Below, one piece after another: positions 33,659 to 42,679 of a DNA stretch of 64,000 nucleotides. The DNA lies in contig NZ_CP106798.1 in the NCBI RefSeq assembly GCF_025642155.1, forward strand, positions 8,184,001-8,248,000, read 5' to 3'. Numbering within the stretch: the stretch's first letter is position 1; the number at the start of each line of letters is the position of its first letter. Both the position numbers and the translations under genes were made by a program. The stretch comes from Streptomyces sp. HUAS 15-9 (GTDB taxonomy: Bacteria; Actinomycetota; Actinomycetes; Streptomycetales; Streptomycetaceae). The notes beneath the pieces were generated by a model. That model searched no databases. It saw only the letters and a list, made by a program, of their open reading frames with translations, and had not been told where the DNA came from.

Positions 33659-34404
33659 ATGAGTGTTTCCCGGCGTACTGTGCTGGCCTCGGCCGCCGGA
33701 GTCACGACCGCGGCCACGTGTACCGCTACCGGGCAGGCCGCCCAGGCAGCCGAACAGCCGTCGGTGAACGCGGTGCGCGCCCTGCGGGACGCGGCCGACT
33801 ACGCGGTCGGGAAGATCGCGGCTGTCGCGCCCGGAGTGAGTGCCTTCCCCGTCGGGACGAAGTTCGAGAAATGGGTGTACTCCCAGAGCGGGGACTGGGT
33901 CGGCGGCTTCTGGCCGGGGACGCTCTGGATGGCGTATCTCCACAGCGGGGACGACGCGTTCCGCACACGGGCCCTCGAATCGGCGGGGCGGCTCGCTCCC
34001 CGCCGGTACGACACCACCCCCACGACCTGGGCTTCCTCTTCTCTCCCTCCTGGGTCACGGCCTGGCGCCTCACCGTGCGCCCCGGCAGCCCCATTGACAT
34101 CAAGGACGCGTCGGCCGGCGCGATCATGGCCTGCGGGCTGCTCGACCTGTCCGCCGCGACCGGCAGACACCGCTACCGCGAGGCGGCACCGCGCCTGCTC
34201 GTCGCGCTCTCGCGGACCTGTCTGACCAGGAAGTCGTCCCGCGCCGAAGCGGTCGTGGCCCGCTGCACGCGCAACCGTCCGGCCGAGGACGGGATCGAGA
34301 TATCGCTCCCCTACGCCGACTACTACCTGCTCGAGGGCATCCTCCGCGTCCTCGAGCCGCAGGACGTCGACCGGGCCATCGACCTGTCGACGGTACCCGC
34401 GTGA
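33659..34404 (+). pseudogene. Broken GH88-type unsaturated glucuronyl hydrolase
   Basis: ATG 33659 starts a twin-arginine-like signal (MSVSRRTVLASAAGVTTAA) and a GH88/GH105-like domain: KFEKWVYSQSGDWVGGFWPG and TLWMAYLHSGDDAFRTRALE. Near 34015 the frame shifts by one base; the other frame continues HDLGFLFSPSWVTAWRLTV and, after an apparent internal deletion, SPIDIKDASAGAIMACGLLD, then EISLPYADYYLLEGILRVL to TGA 34404. Intact enzymes remove unsaturated uronic acids from lyase products. At ~245 residues this is well short of the usual ~370, so it is dead. Confidence 0.82.
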
Positions 34405-34504
34405 GCCGACCCGAGAGGTGAAGCCGTCGAGGCCGCCGCGCGTAAATCGCATGATTCCGGATGAACGGCGAGTTTTCCCTCGGCCCGGATAGGGTCGGAA
34501 CACT

Positions 34505-36199
34505 GTGAACTACTACGAGCTGGGCAGCCACCGCCGACGTGTGACGACAGCGTCCCCCGAGGCCCAGACCTGGTTCGACCGTGGACTGGTGTGGACGTAC
34601 GCCTTCAACCACGAGGAGGCCGTCCGCTGCTTCGAACGCGCCGCCGAGGCCGATCCCGACTGCGCCATGGCCCACTGGGGCGTCGCCTACGCCCTGGGCC
34701 CCAACTACAACAAACCCTGGGAGTTCTTCGACGAGCACGACCTGGCGCGGACCGTCGAACGCACCCACGCCGCCGTGGAGCGAGCGCACGCCACGGCGGC
34801 GTCCGCCACCCCGGTGGAGCGTGCCCTGATCGAGGCGCTGCGCGCCCGCTACCCGCGGGCGGAGGCCGAGGACCTCGAGGGTCTGTCGGTGTGGAGCGCG
34901 GCCTACGCCGAGAGCATGCGGGCCGTCCACCGGCTGGCGCCCGACGACCTCGACGTGGCGACCCTGTACGCGGACGCCTTGATGAACCTCACCCCCTGGC
35001 AGCTGTGGGACATCCGCACCGGCCTCCCGGCCGCCGAGGCACGCACGCCGGAGGCCAAGGACGTGCTCGAGCGGGCGATGGCGACGGAGGCGGGCACCTC
35101 GCACCCCGGCCTGCTGCACATGTACATCCACCTGATGGAGATGTCCCCGACGCCCGAGGCGGCCCTGCCGGTCGCCGATCGGCTGCGGGGCCTGGTGCCC
35201 GACGCCGGACATCTGCAGCACATGCCGTCCCATCTGGAAGTGCTGTGCGGCGACTACCGGAGGGTGGTTTCCGACAACGCCGCGGCGATCGCCGCCGACG
35301 AGAAGTTCCACGCGCGCGAGGGCGCCTTGAACTTCTACACCCTGTATCGATGCCACAACTACCACTTCCGGATCTACGGCGCGATGTTCCTGGGCCGCCT
35401 CCAGGACGCGCTCGAGACGGCGGATCGGCTCGAGGCCGCCGTGCCGGAGGAGCTGCTGCGCGTGGAGAGCCCGCCCATGGCCGACTGGCTGGAGGGGTTC
35501 CTCGCGATGCGGGTGCACGTGCTGATCCGCTTCGGCCGATGGGACGACGTACTGCGCCTGCCCATGCCCGCCGACCCGCGGCTGTACTGCGTCAGCACCG
35601 CGATGCTGCATTACGCGCGCGGCGTCGCCCTCTCCGCCACCGGCCGGATCACCGAGGCCGAGGCGGAGCGTGCGCTCTTCCGGGAGGCGGTGAGCCGGGT
35701 CCCGGGGTCACGCATGCTGTTCAACAACACGTGCGCGGACATCCTGGCCATCGCCTCGGAGATGCTCGACGGCGAACTGGACTACCGCAAGGGTGACTTC
35801 GACGCCGCCTTCGCCGCGCTGCGCCGCTCGATCGAGCTGGACGACAACCTTCCCTACGACGAACCGTGGGGTTGGATGCAGCCGACCCGGCACGCCTACG
35901 GCGCGCTGTTGCTGGAGCGGGGCCTGATCGCGGAGGCCGAGGCGGTCTACCGCGCCGACCTGGGCCTGGACGACACGCTTCCCCGGCCGCAGCAACACCC
36001 CAACAACGTCTGGTCGTTGCACGGGTACCACGAATGCCTCCAGCGGCTCGGCAGGACCGGTGAGGCACAGATCGTGGCCCAGCAGCTGAAGTTCGCGGCC
36101 GCGACGGCGGACGTACCGATCACGGCGTCCTGCTTCTGCCGTCTGGCCGCGGGGCCGCACGACGCCTCGGGCGACGGCTGCTGCACACCACGGACGTGA
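34505..36199 (+). CDS. TPR-repeat protein
   Basis: 564 residues made of tetratricopeptide-like helix pairs: AQTWFDRGLVWTYAFNHEEA, AVRCFERAAEADPDCAMAHW, and later DAAFAALRRSIELDDNLPYD and LERGLIAEAEAVYRADLGLD. The middle has HPGLLHMYIHLMEMSPTPEA and LQHMPSHLEVLCGDY, conserved in a bacterial TPR family of unknown role. The last 40 residues hold five cysteines (SCFCRLAAG, GDGCCTPRT). Cytosolic, no signal. GTG 34505 opens the conserved MNYYELGSHRRRV start. Convergent with the DUF3883 gene, separated by a hairpin. Confidence 0.85.
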   Translation: MNYYELGSHRRRVTTASPEAQTWFDRGLVWTYAFNHEEAVRCFERAAEADPDCAMAHWGVAYALGPNYNKPWEFFDEHDLARTVERTHAAVERAHATAASATPVERALIEALRARYPRAEAEDLEGLSVWSAAYAESMRAVHRLAPDDLDVATLYADALMNLTPWQLWDIRTGLPAAEARTPEAKDVLERAMATEAGTSHPGLLHMYIHLMEMSPTPEAALPVADRLRGLVPDAGHLQHMPSHLEVLCGDYRRVVSDNAAAIAADEKFHAREGALNFYTLYRCHNYHFRIYGAMFLGRLQDALETADRLEAAVPEELLRVESPPMADWLEGFLAMRVHVLIRFGRWDDVLRLPMPADPRLYCVSTAMLHYARGVALSATGRITEAEAERALFREAVSRVPGSRMLFNNTCADILAIASEMLDGELDYRKGDFDAAFAALRRSIELDDNLPYDEPWGWMQPTRHAYGALLLERGLIAEAEAVYRADLGLDDTLPRPQQHPNNVWSLHGYHECLQRLGRTGEAQIVAQQLKFAAATADVPITASCFCRLAAGPHDASGDGCCTPRT

Positions 36200-36204
36200 G
36201 ATGA

Positions 36205-36243
36205 GTTCCCGCGGCGCCCGGCGCCGCCCCGGTGCCGCGGAAC
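36205..36243. terminator. Bidirectional hairpin between convergent genes
   Basis: GTTCCCGCGGCGCC pairs with GGTGCCGCGGAAC across a GC-rich loop (one bulge, one mismatch), between the TPR gene stop (36199) and the DUF3883 stop (36244). Confidence 0.6.
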
Positions 36244-36636
36244 TCAGTGCAGCCGCTCGGCCTCGTCGTACTCGGCCGCCTTGAACGTGGGCCAGTACGT
36301 GATCTGCGGCTTGGACCGCTCGATCATCGCCAGCAGCGCCTTCCCGTGCACGACGCGCACCGCGACCTCCGCGCCGTCGCGGCCAGCGAGGTTGTCGACC
36401 ACGTAAAGGTAATAGCGCTCGGGGTCGGCCTTCGCGGCTGTCAGCTGCCGCTGCTCCAGCGGCAGTGCCTCGCTGCGCGCCGAGCGGCTGAAGGCCTTCA
36501 CCTCGATCATCCGCGGCGGACTCTCGACGTCGTACGGGAGGCCCGAGGTACGGACGTCCTTCGGATCACGTCCGGCGGCCCGCTCCAAGGCCATCACATG
36601 CGTGATGGCAGCCTGTTCCGTCTCCCTGTTGCCCAC
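36244..36636 (-). CDS. DUF3883 (NOV C-terminal-like) domain protein
   Basis: 130-residue cytosolic protein: ITHVMALERAAGRDPKDVRT, GLPYDVESPPRMIEVKAFSR, LPLEQRQLTAAKADPERYYL, YVVDNLAG. This is the DUF3883/NO-VEIN C-terminal pattern, a PD-(D/E)xK nuclease-like fold; the D..EVK set (YDVESPPRMIEVKAF) is present. These domains often occur in defence genes, but here it stands alone. GTG 36636 has GAGGGGGTGCC upstream. Nuclease activity not proven. Confidence 0.78.
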   Translation of the reverse strand: MGNRETEQAAITHVMALERAAGRDPKDVRTSGLPYDVESPPRMIEVKAFSRSARSEALPLEQRQLTAAKADPERYYLYVVDNLAGRDGAEVAVRVVHGKALLAMIERSKPQITYWPTFKAAEYDEAERLH

Positions 36637-36763
36637 GGCACCCCCTCGTCGCGGCCACCCATGATGCCGTGAAGTTCCTCGGCTCGGGAAGCGAATCCGA
36701 TTCGACGCCGCATTGGCATGGACCTGACGGTGAGGGGTTGGCTAGGCTCTGCTGCGCCATGAA

Positions 36764-36777
36764 TGAGAGCGCTCTCG
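36764..36777. promoter_or_regulatory. LacI-type palindrome upstream of the serine protease
   Basis: GAGAGCGCTCTC (36765-36776) has the central GCGC symmetry of LacI-family operators such as the Streptomyces CebR site. It lies 51 bases before the protease ATG, near a TAGGCT -10-like hexamer at 36743. Confidence 0.4.
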
Positions 36778-36827
36778 GGAATCGGCTGTTCCATCCCCCA
36801 CTCCTGGAACGACGAAGGGCAACTCCC

Positions 36828-38003
36828 ATGAGACGCACGAGAATCGCGCACGTCGGCGTGGCTGTTCTGCTGATGCTCGGTGGCCTGGCCGCGGCAGGTA
36901 CGTTCCCCGCCTCGGCGAGCGGCTCCGAGGCAGGTCCCGCCGAGCCCGCAGCGCCCGCCGTACCCGCTTCCGGCGGCGTGCTGTCCGCCGTGCAGCGTGC
37001 TTTCGGCCTGTCCCGGGACCAGGCCGAGACTCGGCTCGCGGCCGAGCGGACCGCCACGGCGCTCGATCCGAAGGCACGCCGCGCGGCCGGGGCTGCCTAT
37101 GCGGGCTCCTGGTTCGACGACTCACACGGTCGTTTGACGGTGGCGCTCACCCCGGACGCGTCGGCCGCCACCCGTCGCACGATCCGAGCCGCCGGGGCCG
37201 GTATCCGCACGGTCGAGCACAGCCTGCGGCAGCTGAACGCGGCGAAGGCGCGCATCGACCGGCTGTCCGCCCCTGACGCGGTGAGCAGTTGGCACGTCGA
37301 TCCGGCGGCCAACACCGTCGTCGTCGACATCGTCCGCGACCGCCGTGCTGACAACGATGTCCAGCGCTTCGTGTCCCGGGCTCGCGAGGCGGGCCCCGTG
37401 ACCGTCGAGACCGTCTCGGCGGCGCCGCAGACCTTCGCCGCGGGCACGGTCGGCGGCGATCCCTACTACACGGGCAACGTCCGCTGTTCCATCGGGTTCT
37501 CGGTGTACGGCGGCTTCGTCACGGCCGGTCACTGCGGCCGGCCGGGCGCCGGGGTCAGCGGCTGGGACGGCTCGTACATCGGCACCTTCCGGGGCTCCTC
37601 GTTCCCGGGCGACGACTACGCCTGGGTCAGCGTGGGCAGCGGGTGGTGGACGGTGCCGGTCGTGCTGGGCTGGGGCACCGTGCCCGACCAGCTCGTGCGC
37701 GGCTCGGCCGTAGCCCCCGTCGGCTCCTCGATCTGCCGTTCGGGATCGACGTCGCACTGGCACTGCGGGACGGTGCTGGCCACCAACGAGACCGTCAACT
37801 ACAGCCAGGGCACGGTGTATCAGCTGACCAAGACGAGCGTCTGCGCCGAACCCGGCGACTCCGGAGGGTCGTTCATCAGCGGAGACCAGGCGCAGGGCGT
37901 CACCTCCGGCGGCTGGGGCAACTGCACCGGCGGCGGTGAGACCTGGTTCCAGCCGGTCAACGAGATCCTCAACCGCTACGGGCTGACCCTGCACACATAC
38001 TGA
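36828..38003 (+). CDS. Secreted S1 serine protease (streptogrisin/alpha-lytic type) with prodomain
   Basis: 391-residue exported protease. Signal peptide (residues 1-~32, MRRTRIAHVGVAVLLMLGGL); alpha-lytic-type prodomain (~80-195) acting as folding chaperone; mature chymotrypsin fold from about residue 205. The catalytic triad is visible: His235 (VTAGHCG), Asp262/263 (FPGDDYAW), Ser345 (PGDSGGS). Cysteines suit two or three disulfides. ATG 36828 follows GACGAAGGGC. No chitin-binding tail. Probably degrades extracellular protein; a LacI-type palindrome upstream may link it to carbon supply. Confidence 0.92.
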   Translation: MRRTRIAHVGVAVLLMLGGLAAAGTFPASASGSEAGPAEPAAPAVPASGGVLSAVQRAFGLSRDQAETRLAAERTATALDPKARRAAGAAYAGSWFDDSHGRLTVALTPDASAATRRTIRAAGAGIRTVEHSLRQLNAAKARIDRLSAPDAVSSWHVDPAANTVVVDIVRDRRADNDVQRFVSRAREAGPVTVETVSAAPQTFAAGTVGGDPYYTGNVRCSIGFSVYGGFVTAGHCGRPGAGVSGWDGSYIGTFRGSSFPGDDYAWVSVGSGWWTVPVVLGWGTVPDQLVRGSAVAPVGSSICRSGSTSHWHCGTVLATNETVNYSQGTVYQLTKTSVCAEPGDSGGSFISGDQAQGVTSGGWGNCTGGGETWFQPVNEILNRYGLTLHTY

Positions 38004-38026
38004 CCGCCCCCTGCGGTCGCGTTGCC

Positions 38027-38056
38027 GGGGTTCCGCGCGAGGTCCGGCGGAACCCC
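38027..38056. terminator. Hairpin after the serine protease gene
   Basis: Perfect 10-base stem GGGGTTCCGC/GCGGAACCCC with a 10-base loop, 24 bases after the protease stop and before the GH2 gene. Confidence 0.65.
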
Positions 38057-38094
38057 ACAGACCGCAGTGCCGCACAGACCAGGGAGCAGACATC

Positions 38095-40467
38095 ATGCCG
38101 AGACTCCTGTCCCCCCGAGCGTCCTCGACCCCCGGGCCGCGCCGGGCCTGGAGACAACTGCCGGCCGCCGTCGCGGTGTTGACGCTGACCGTCACCGCCC
38201 TGCTGGCCTCCGGCGCTCACCCCTCCCGTGCCGCCGAGGCCGCCTGGACCCCCAGACCCGCGCCGATGTCCACCCCATGGACGGACCAGGTCTCCGTGGA
38301 CCACCCCCTGCCGGACTATCCGCGCCCGCAGCTCACCCGCCCCGACTGGGCCGATCTGAACGGCATTTGGGACTTCGCCGTCACCTCCCGTGACGCCGCT
38401 CAGCCTTCGACGTTCGCCGAGCGGATCCGGGTGCCGTTCGTGCCGGAGTCCGCGCTCTCCGGCATCCAGCGCAAGATCACCGCGAATGACAAGCTCTGGT
38501 ACAAGCGTTCCTTCACCGTGCCCTCCGGCTGGCGCGGGCGTCGCGTCCAGCTCAACTTCGGCGCCTCCGACGGGGAGACGACCGTCTGGATCAACGGCCG
38601 GCAGGCGGGCGCCGTACACCGCGGCGGCTACGACTCCTTCTCGTACGACATCACGCCCCTGCTGAACGACGGCACCAACACCGTCGTCGTGTCCGTGTAC
38701 GACCCGACGGAGACCGGCGGCCAGGCCATCGGCAAGCAGCGCGTCCAGGACGTCACCCCGCACCCCGGCCACAGCATCGTCTACACCGCCTCGTCGGGCA
38801 TCTGGCAGACCGTCTGGCTGGAACCGACCGCCGCGGCGCACATCACCCGGCTCGACATGGTCCCGCATCTGGAGGACGGCACACTGCACGTGACGGTGTG
38901 CGGCGCCGCGGCCCAGGGCGCGCCCGTCAAGGTCACGGTCTCCAGCGGGGGCACCCCCGTCGGCAGCGCCACGGGCACGGTCGGCACCGAATTCTCCGTG
39001 CCCGTCCCGAACACCCACCTGTGGACGCCCGACGACCCCTTCCTCTACGACATCACCGCCCAGCTCACCGGGAGCCCCGGCGCCGACCGGGTCGGCGGTT
39101 ACACCGGCATGCGCTCGATCGCGGTGAAGGAGGCGAACGGGGTGCGCCGGCCCGTACTCAACGGCCGGTTCGTCTTCCAGACGGGCACCCTGGACCAGGG
39201 CTACTGGCCCGACGGCATCTACACCGCGCCCACCGACGACGCCCTCAGGTTCGACCTCCAGAAGCACAAGGACCTCGGCTTCAACATGGTGCGCAAACAC
39301 ATCAAGGTGGAGCCGCAGCGCTGGTTCTACTGGGCGGACCGGCTCGGGCTGCTGGTGTGGCAGGACATGCCGTCCATGGACAGCGCCAGGACGCCGGACG
39401 GCGCGGCCCGCACCCAGTGGGAGAGCGAGTACCGGGCCGTCATCGACCAGCACCGCAGCTCGGCCGCGCTGATCCAGTGGGTCGACCAGAACGAGGGCTG
39501 GGGCCAGTACGACCAGACGCGCATCGCGGACATGGTCAAGGCGTACGACCCCTCGCGCCTCGTCGACAACATGAGCGGGGTCAACTGCTGTGCCGCCCAG
39601 GACGGAGGCAACGGCGACGTGATCGACAACCACAACTATGTCGGCCCCGGAAACACCCCGACGGAGTCGGTACGTGCCTCGGTGCTGGGTGAGTACGGCG
39701 GCCTCGGCTACCGGGTCCCCGGCCACGAGTGGTACCCGGGTGGCGGCTTCAGCTACGAGGACCAGCCCAGCCCGGCCGCTCTCGACGACCGGCTCGTCGG
39801 CCTGCTGGACGGCATCCGGGAGAACTCCATGCCCGCGGGCGGTCTGTCGGCCTCCGTCTACACACAGATCACCGATGTGGAGAACGAGGCGAACGGGCTG
39901 ATGACCTACGACCGCCAGGTCGTCAAGGTCGACGAGGCCCGCGTCCGAGCGGCCAACCAGGCGCTGATCGCCGCGTCCCGTACGCTCGGGCCGACGGTGA
40001 AGCTGCCGCTGGAGAGGTATGTGTCGATCCGAGTCACCACACCCGGCTACACCGACCGCTACATCCGTCACTACGACGGGCTCGGCTACACCGAGGTGGT
40101 GACCGGGGCAAGCGGCGCCCTGCTGAAGCAGGACGCCACCTGGAAGGTGAAGCCGGGCCTCGCCAACAAGCTGTGCTATTCCTTCGAGTCCCGCAATTAC
40201 CCGGGTGAATACCTGCGCCACCGCGACTTCCGTGTCCGGCGCGAGGCGGGCGACGACTCGGCGCTCTACAAGGCCGACGCGACATGGTGCCCCGTCCAGG
40301 GCAGCGAAGGCATCCGGCTCTCGGCTTCCAACTACCCGGGCCAGTATCTGCGGCACATGAACGCCGAGCTGTGGCTGGCACAGCGGGGCGGCTCGCACGC
40401 CTGGGACGACCCGGGCACCTTCACCGAGGACACCACCTGGGCCGTCCAGGGCCCCTGGGCACCCTGA
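38095..40467 (+). CDS. Secreted GH2 glycosidase with C-terminal AbfB (CBM42-like) domain
   Basis: 790-residue exported enzyme. Signal peptide to about residue 47; GH2 sugar-binding domain (~75-245, KLWYKRSFTVPSGWRGRRV, FNF-like WINGRQAG); beta-sandwich (~255-350); TIM barrel with the acid/base Glu467 in DQNEGWGQY and the likely nucleophile Glu533 in LGEYGGLG; C-terminal beta-trefoil AbfB-type domain (~645-785) with RYIRHYDGLGY, GEYLRHRDFRVR and GQYLRHMNAEL. AbfB modules bind arabinose side chains, so the target is probably an arabinose-bearing plant polysaccharide (inference). GH2 specificity cannot be read directly. Confidence 0.9.
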   Translation: MPRLLSPRASSTPGPRRAWRQLPAAVAVLTLTVTALLASGAHPSRAAEAAWTPRPAPMSTPWTDQVSVDHPLPDYPRPQLTRPDWADLNGIWDFAVTSRDAAQPSTFAERIRVPFVPESALSGIQRKITANDKLWYKRSFTVPSGWRGRRVQLNFGASDGETTVWINGRQAGAVHRGGYDSFSYDITPLLNDGTNTVVVSVYDPTETGGQAIGKQRVQDVTPHPGHSIVYTASSGIWQTVWLEPTAAAHITRLDMVPHLEDGTLHVTVCGAAAQGAPVKVTVSSGGTPVGSATGTVGTEFSVPVPNTHLWTPDDPFLYDITAQLTGSPGADRVGGYTGMRSIAVKEANGVRRPVLNGRFVFQTGTLDQGYWPDGIYTAPTDDALRFDLQKHKDLGFNMVRKHIKVEPQRWFYWADRLGLLVWQDMPSMDSARTPDGAARTQWESEYRAVIDQHRSSAALIQWVDQNEGWGQYDQTRIADMVKAYDPSRLVDNMSGVNCCAAQDGGNGDVIDNHNYVGPGNTPTESVRASVLGEYGGLGYRVPGHEWYPGGGFSYEDQPSPAALDDRLVGLLDGIRENSMPAGGLSASVYTQITDVENEANGLMTYDRQVVKVDEARVRAANQALIAASRTLGPTVKLPLERYVSIRVTTPGYTDRYIRHYDGLGYTEVVTGASGALLKQDATWKVKPGLANKLCYSFESRNYPGEYLRHRDFRVRREAGDDSALYKADATWCPVQGSEGIRLSASNYPGQYLRHMNAELWLAQRGGSHAWDDPGTFTEDTTWAVQGPWAP

Positions 40468-40489
40468 ACACGGGAGATGTCCTCCGTGA

Positions 40490-40645
40490 CTACCAGTAAT
40501 GGCGTCGACCGGCCACCGCGTGGCCCATGGAGCCCAGGATCCAGAAAATGGCGCCGAGCACCACGAGAATGATTCCGATGGTCCACAGAATCGAGATTCC
40601 GGTGACGAAGCCGACAACGAGCAGGACAAGACCGAGGATAAGCAT
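40490..40645 (-). CDS. DUF6131 family small membrane protein
   Basis: 51-residue protein with two membrane helices, MLILGLVLLVVGFVTGISIL and IGIILVVLGAIFWILGSMGH, ending GRRHYW. This start and the tail are typical of DUF6131, a small actinomycete membrane family of unknown role. ATG 40645 has GGAGGAGG seven bases upstream, an unusually strong ribosome site. The stop TAG is at 40490. Base composition is less GC-rich than the neighbours. Confidence 0.85.
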   Translation of the reverse strand: MLILGLVLLVVGFVTGISILWTIGIILVVLGAIFWILGSMGHAVAGRRHYW

Positions 40646-40738
40646 GACCGCCTCCTCCGCTGATAACTGAGGTCTCCGACTTCGAGTACCCCCAGGAACG
40701 TTCGACTATCTGCTCGGCACTCGAATTTCCCGCCGTGC

Positions 40739-41353
40739 TCAGCTCTGTGTGACGAGCCCTTGGCCGGCCGACTCGTCGGTGGCTCCCCGCGCCACCAGCA
40801 GAAGGGCGTCGACGAGATCGTCCGCCGGGCTGCCGGTGGCCAGGCGGCGGAGCTGCAGGCCCATCACCACGGCGACGGTGGTGGCCGCCAGGCGCTCCGC
40901 GTCCGGGACGCCCAGGGCGGTGAGGATCTGGGCGGCGAGCCGGTCGTAGGCCCGGAACGCCTCCGACGCCGCCGCGCGCAGCCGCTCGTCGCGCCCGGCG
41001 TGGATGTACAGCTCGAAGGGTGCGAGATGCGCGGTGTCCAGGGCCGTACCGCAGGCCACCTGGCCGGCCAGGGACGCCGCGTCGTCTATGTCGAGGTTCT
41101 CGGTCTGGCACTGGTCGGCCAGCTCCGTGAAGTGCCGGGCCTCCTCGCGCACGAAGTACAGCAGGCTCTCGCGCAGCAGGTCGTGCTGCGTCTCGAAGTG
41201 GTAGGTGACGGAGCCGAGCGAGACACCGGCCTCCCTGGCGATCCTTCTGTTGGTGACCGCCGCGACTCCGCCGTCGCCGATGATCTGCAGGACGGCGGTG
41301 ATGATGCGCTGACGTGTCGGGGTGGTGAGGGCGGCCTTGGGCATGCCGCCCAT
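40739..41353 (-). CDS. TetR family transcriptional regulator
   Basis: 204-residue TetR repressor. HTH: RQRIITAVLQIIGDGGVAAV, NRRIAREAGVSLGSVTYHFE; the C-terminal ligand-binding half is all-helical. ATG 41353 has a GGTGGA ribosome site; an ATG three codons later (41344) is an alternative. It is divergent from an SDR gene with an 18-base perfect palindrome between them, so it probably represses that gene. Confidence 0.9.
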   Translation of the reverse strand: MGGMPKAALTTPTRQRIITAVLQIIGDGGVAAVTNRRIAREAGVSLGSVTYHFETQHDLLRESLLYFVREEARHFTELADQCQTENLDIDDAASLAGQVACGTALDTAHLAPFELYIHAGRDERLRAAASEAFRAYDRLAAQILTALGVPDAERLAATTVAVVMGLQLRRLATGSPADDLVDALLLVARGATDESAGQGLVTQS

Positions 41354-41485
41354 TGTTCCACCCGTGGTGTGCGCCGGACGACGTACGAGGTCACAGCGGT
41401 GCAGGCGGACTGACGGCACCTCAGCTCCGCTGCGGCCGCAGGGCGTTGGCGGGGTACACCGGTGGACAGGAACCCCCACCCTCCC

Positions 41486-41506
41486 TATTGTTCGTTCGAA
41501 CGAACA
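41486..41506. promoter_or_regulatory. 18-base perfect palindrome and -10, TetR operator for the SDR gene
   Basis: TGTTCGTTCGAACGAACA (41489-41506) is perfectly symmetric and overlaps the -10-like TATTGT (41486-41491), just before GGAGG and the SDR start at 41523. Confidence 0.7.
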
Positions 41507-41522
41507 GGACCGGAGGATAGTC

Positions 41523-42314
41523 GTGCACATCGCTGGGACAACCGTTCTGCTGACCGGAGTCACGGGCGGCATCGGCGGGGCACTGGCCGCCGAGCTGGCG
41601 GCCCGGGGCGCGGATCTCGTTCTCACCGGCCGCCGCCGTGAGGCGCTGGACCCGCTGGCCGAGCGCTTCGGTGCCCGGACGATCCTCGCCGACCTCGCCG
41701 ATCCGGACGACGTGCAACGCCTCGCCGAGGAGGCGGCCGGCACGCAGATCCTCATCGCCAACGCGGCCCTGCCCTCCAGCGGCGATGTACTGGACTACAC
41801 GCCGGAGCAGATCGACCGGTCGATCGCCGTCAACCTGCGCGCGCCCGCGATGCTCGCGCGCCTGCTCGCCGAGGACATGGTGACGGCGGGCCGTGGGCAC
41901 ATCTGCTTCGTCGGATCGTTGTCAGGAATGGCGGCCACCAAGTCGTCGTCGATGTACACCGCGACGAAGTTCGGGCTGCGCGGCTTCTCCCTGTCCTTCC
42001 GCCAGGATCTGCACGGCACGGGCGTGGGTGTCTCGATCGTCCAGCCCGGCTTCGTACGCGAGCTGGGCATGTTCGCGAACACGGGCTCCTCGACGCCGGG
42101 CGGCGTACGCACCGTTGCGCCGGAGCGGGTCGTCAAGGGCGTGATGCGCGCGATCGAGCGTGACGTCGCCGAGATCAACGTCGCCCCGCTGGAACTGAAG
42201 TTCCTCACGAAGATCGCTTCGCAGTTCCCGGGTTTCGCGGAGCGGATACAGCGTCTGGCGGCACCGGACCAGACGATGAAGAAGATCGTGGAGGCCCAAC
42301 GGACCAGCCGCTGA
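41523..42314 (+). CDS. Short-chain dehydrogenase/reductase
   Basis: 263-residue SDR. Cofactor loop TVLLTGVTGGIGGALAAELA, NAG-type motif IANAALPSSG, catalytic Ser-Tyr-Lys in FVGSLSGMAATKSSSMYTATK. The Arg-rich segment after strand 2 (TGRRREAL) suggests NADP(H). GTG 41523 follows GGAGGATAGTC. C-terminal VAPLELKFLTKIASQFPGF is typical of lipid-acting SDRs. Regulated by the divergent TetR gene. Substrate unknown. Confidence 0.92.
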   Translation: MHIAGTTVLLTGVTGGIGGALAAELAARGADLVLTGRRREALDPLAERFGARTILADLADPDDVQRLAEEAAGTQILIANAALPSSGDVLDYTPEQIDRSIAVNLRAPAMLARLLAEDMVTAGRGHICFVGSLSGMAATKSSSMYTATKFGLRGFSLSFRQDLHGTGVGVSIVQPGFVRELGMFANTGSSTPGGVRTVAPERVVKGVMRAIERDVAEINVAPLELKFLTKIASQFPGFAERIQRLAAPDQTMKKIVEAQRTSR

Positions 42315-42679
42315 GCCGCTCGCCAACCGCCCTGCGCTCCGGAGTCGTCTTCCGCGCCCGGAAAACGGTTGGCCGGCTCGGCGACCCGTTGCTGGAGCAC
42401 CTGTGCCCGAACTGTTCCCGGCCTCTGAGGTGTGCCGGGCGCGACTTCGCTCCGCCGCCGAAGCGGGATGTTCGGGCGTGGTCCGTGGTGGCCGCGGTCC
42501 TCGGCGAGGGTCTTCGATATGAGGGACGCGAGGTATGCGGGTGCGGCAGAGAGCCGAAGTACCGTCCGCGGACGCGCGCCGGACTGCGAGCACGCCGGAC
42601 GCACCGCTCGCCCGCCTCGGCGGTGGGCGTGCTCCCCGGCTGCCGGCATCGCCGCGTGGGCGGCGGGTTCGTCGCCGTA
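42315..42679. other. Gene-free stretch after the SDR gene
   Basis: No convincing coding region. An 8-base inverted repeat GCCAACCG/CGGTTGGC (42322-42329 and 42366-42373) just after the SDR stop could be a weak terminator. The remainder shows no recognisable signal. Confidence 0.45.

Noticed and set aside
36594..36851. Minus-strand 85-codon frame upstream of the DUF3883 gene
   Set aside because: Overlaps the protease promoter and start; no ribosome site or conserved pattern.
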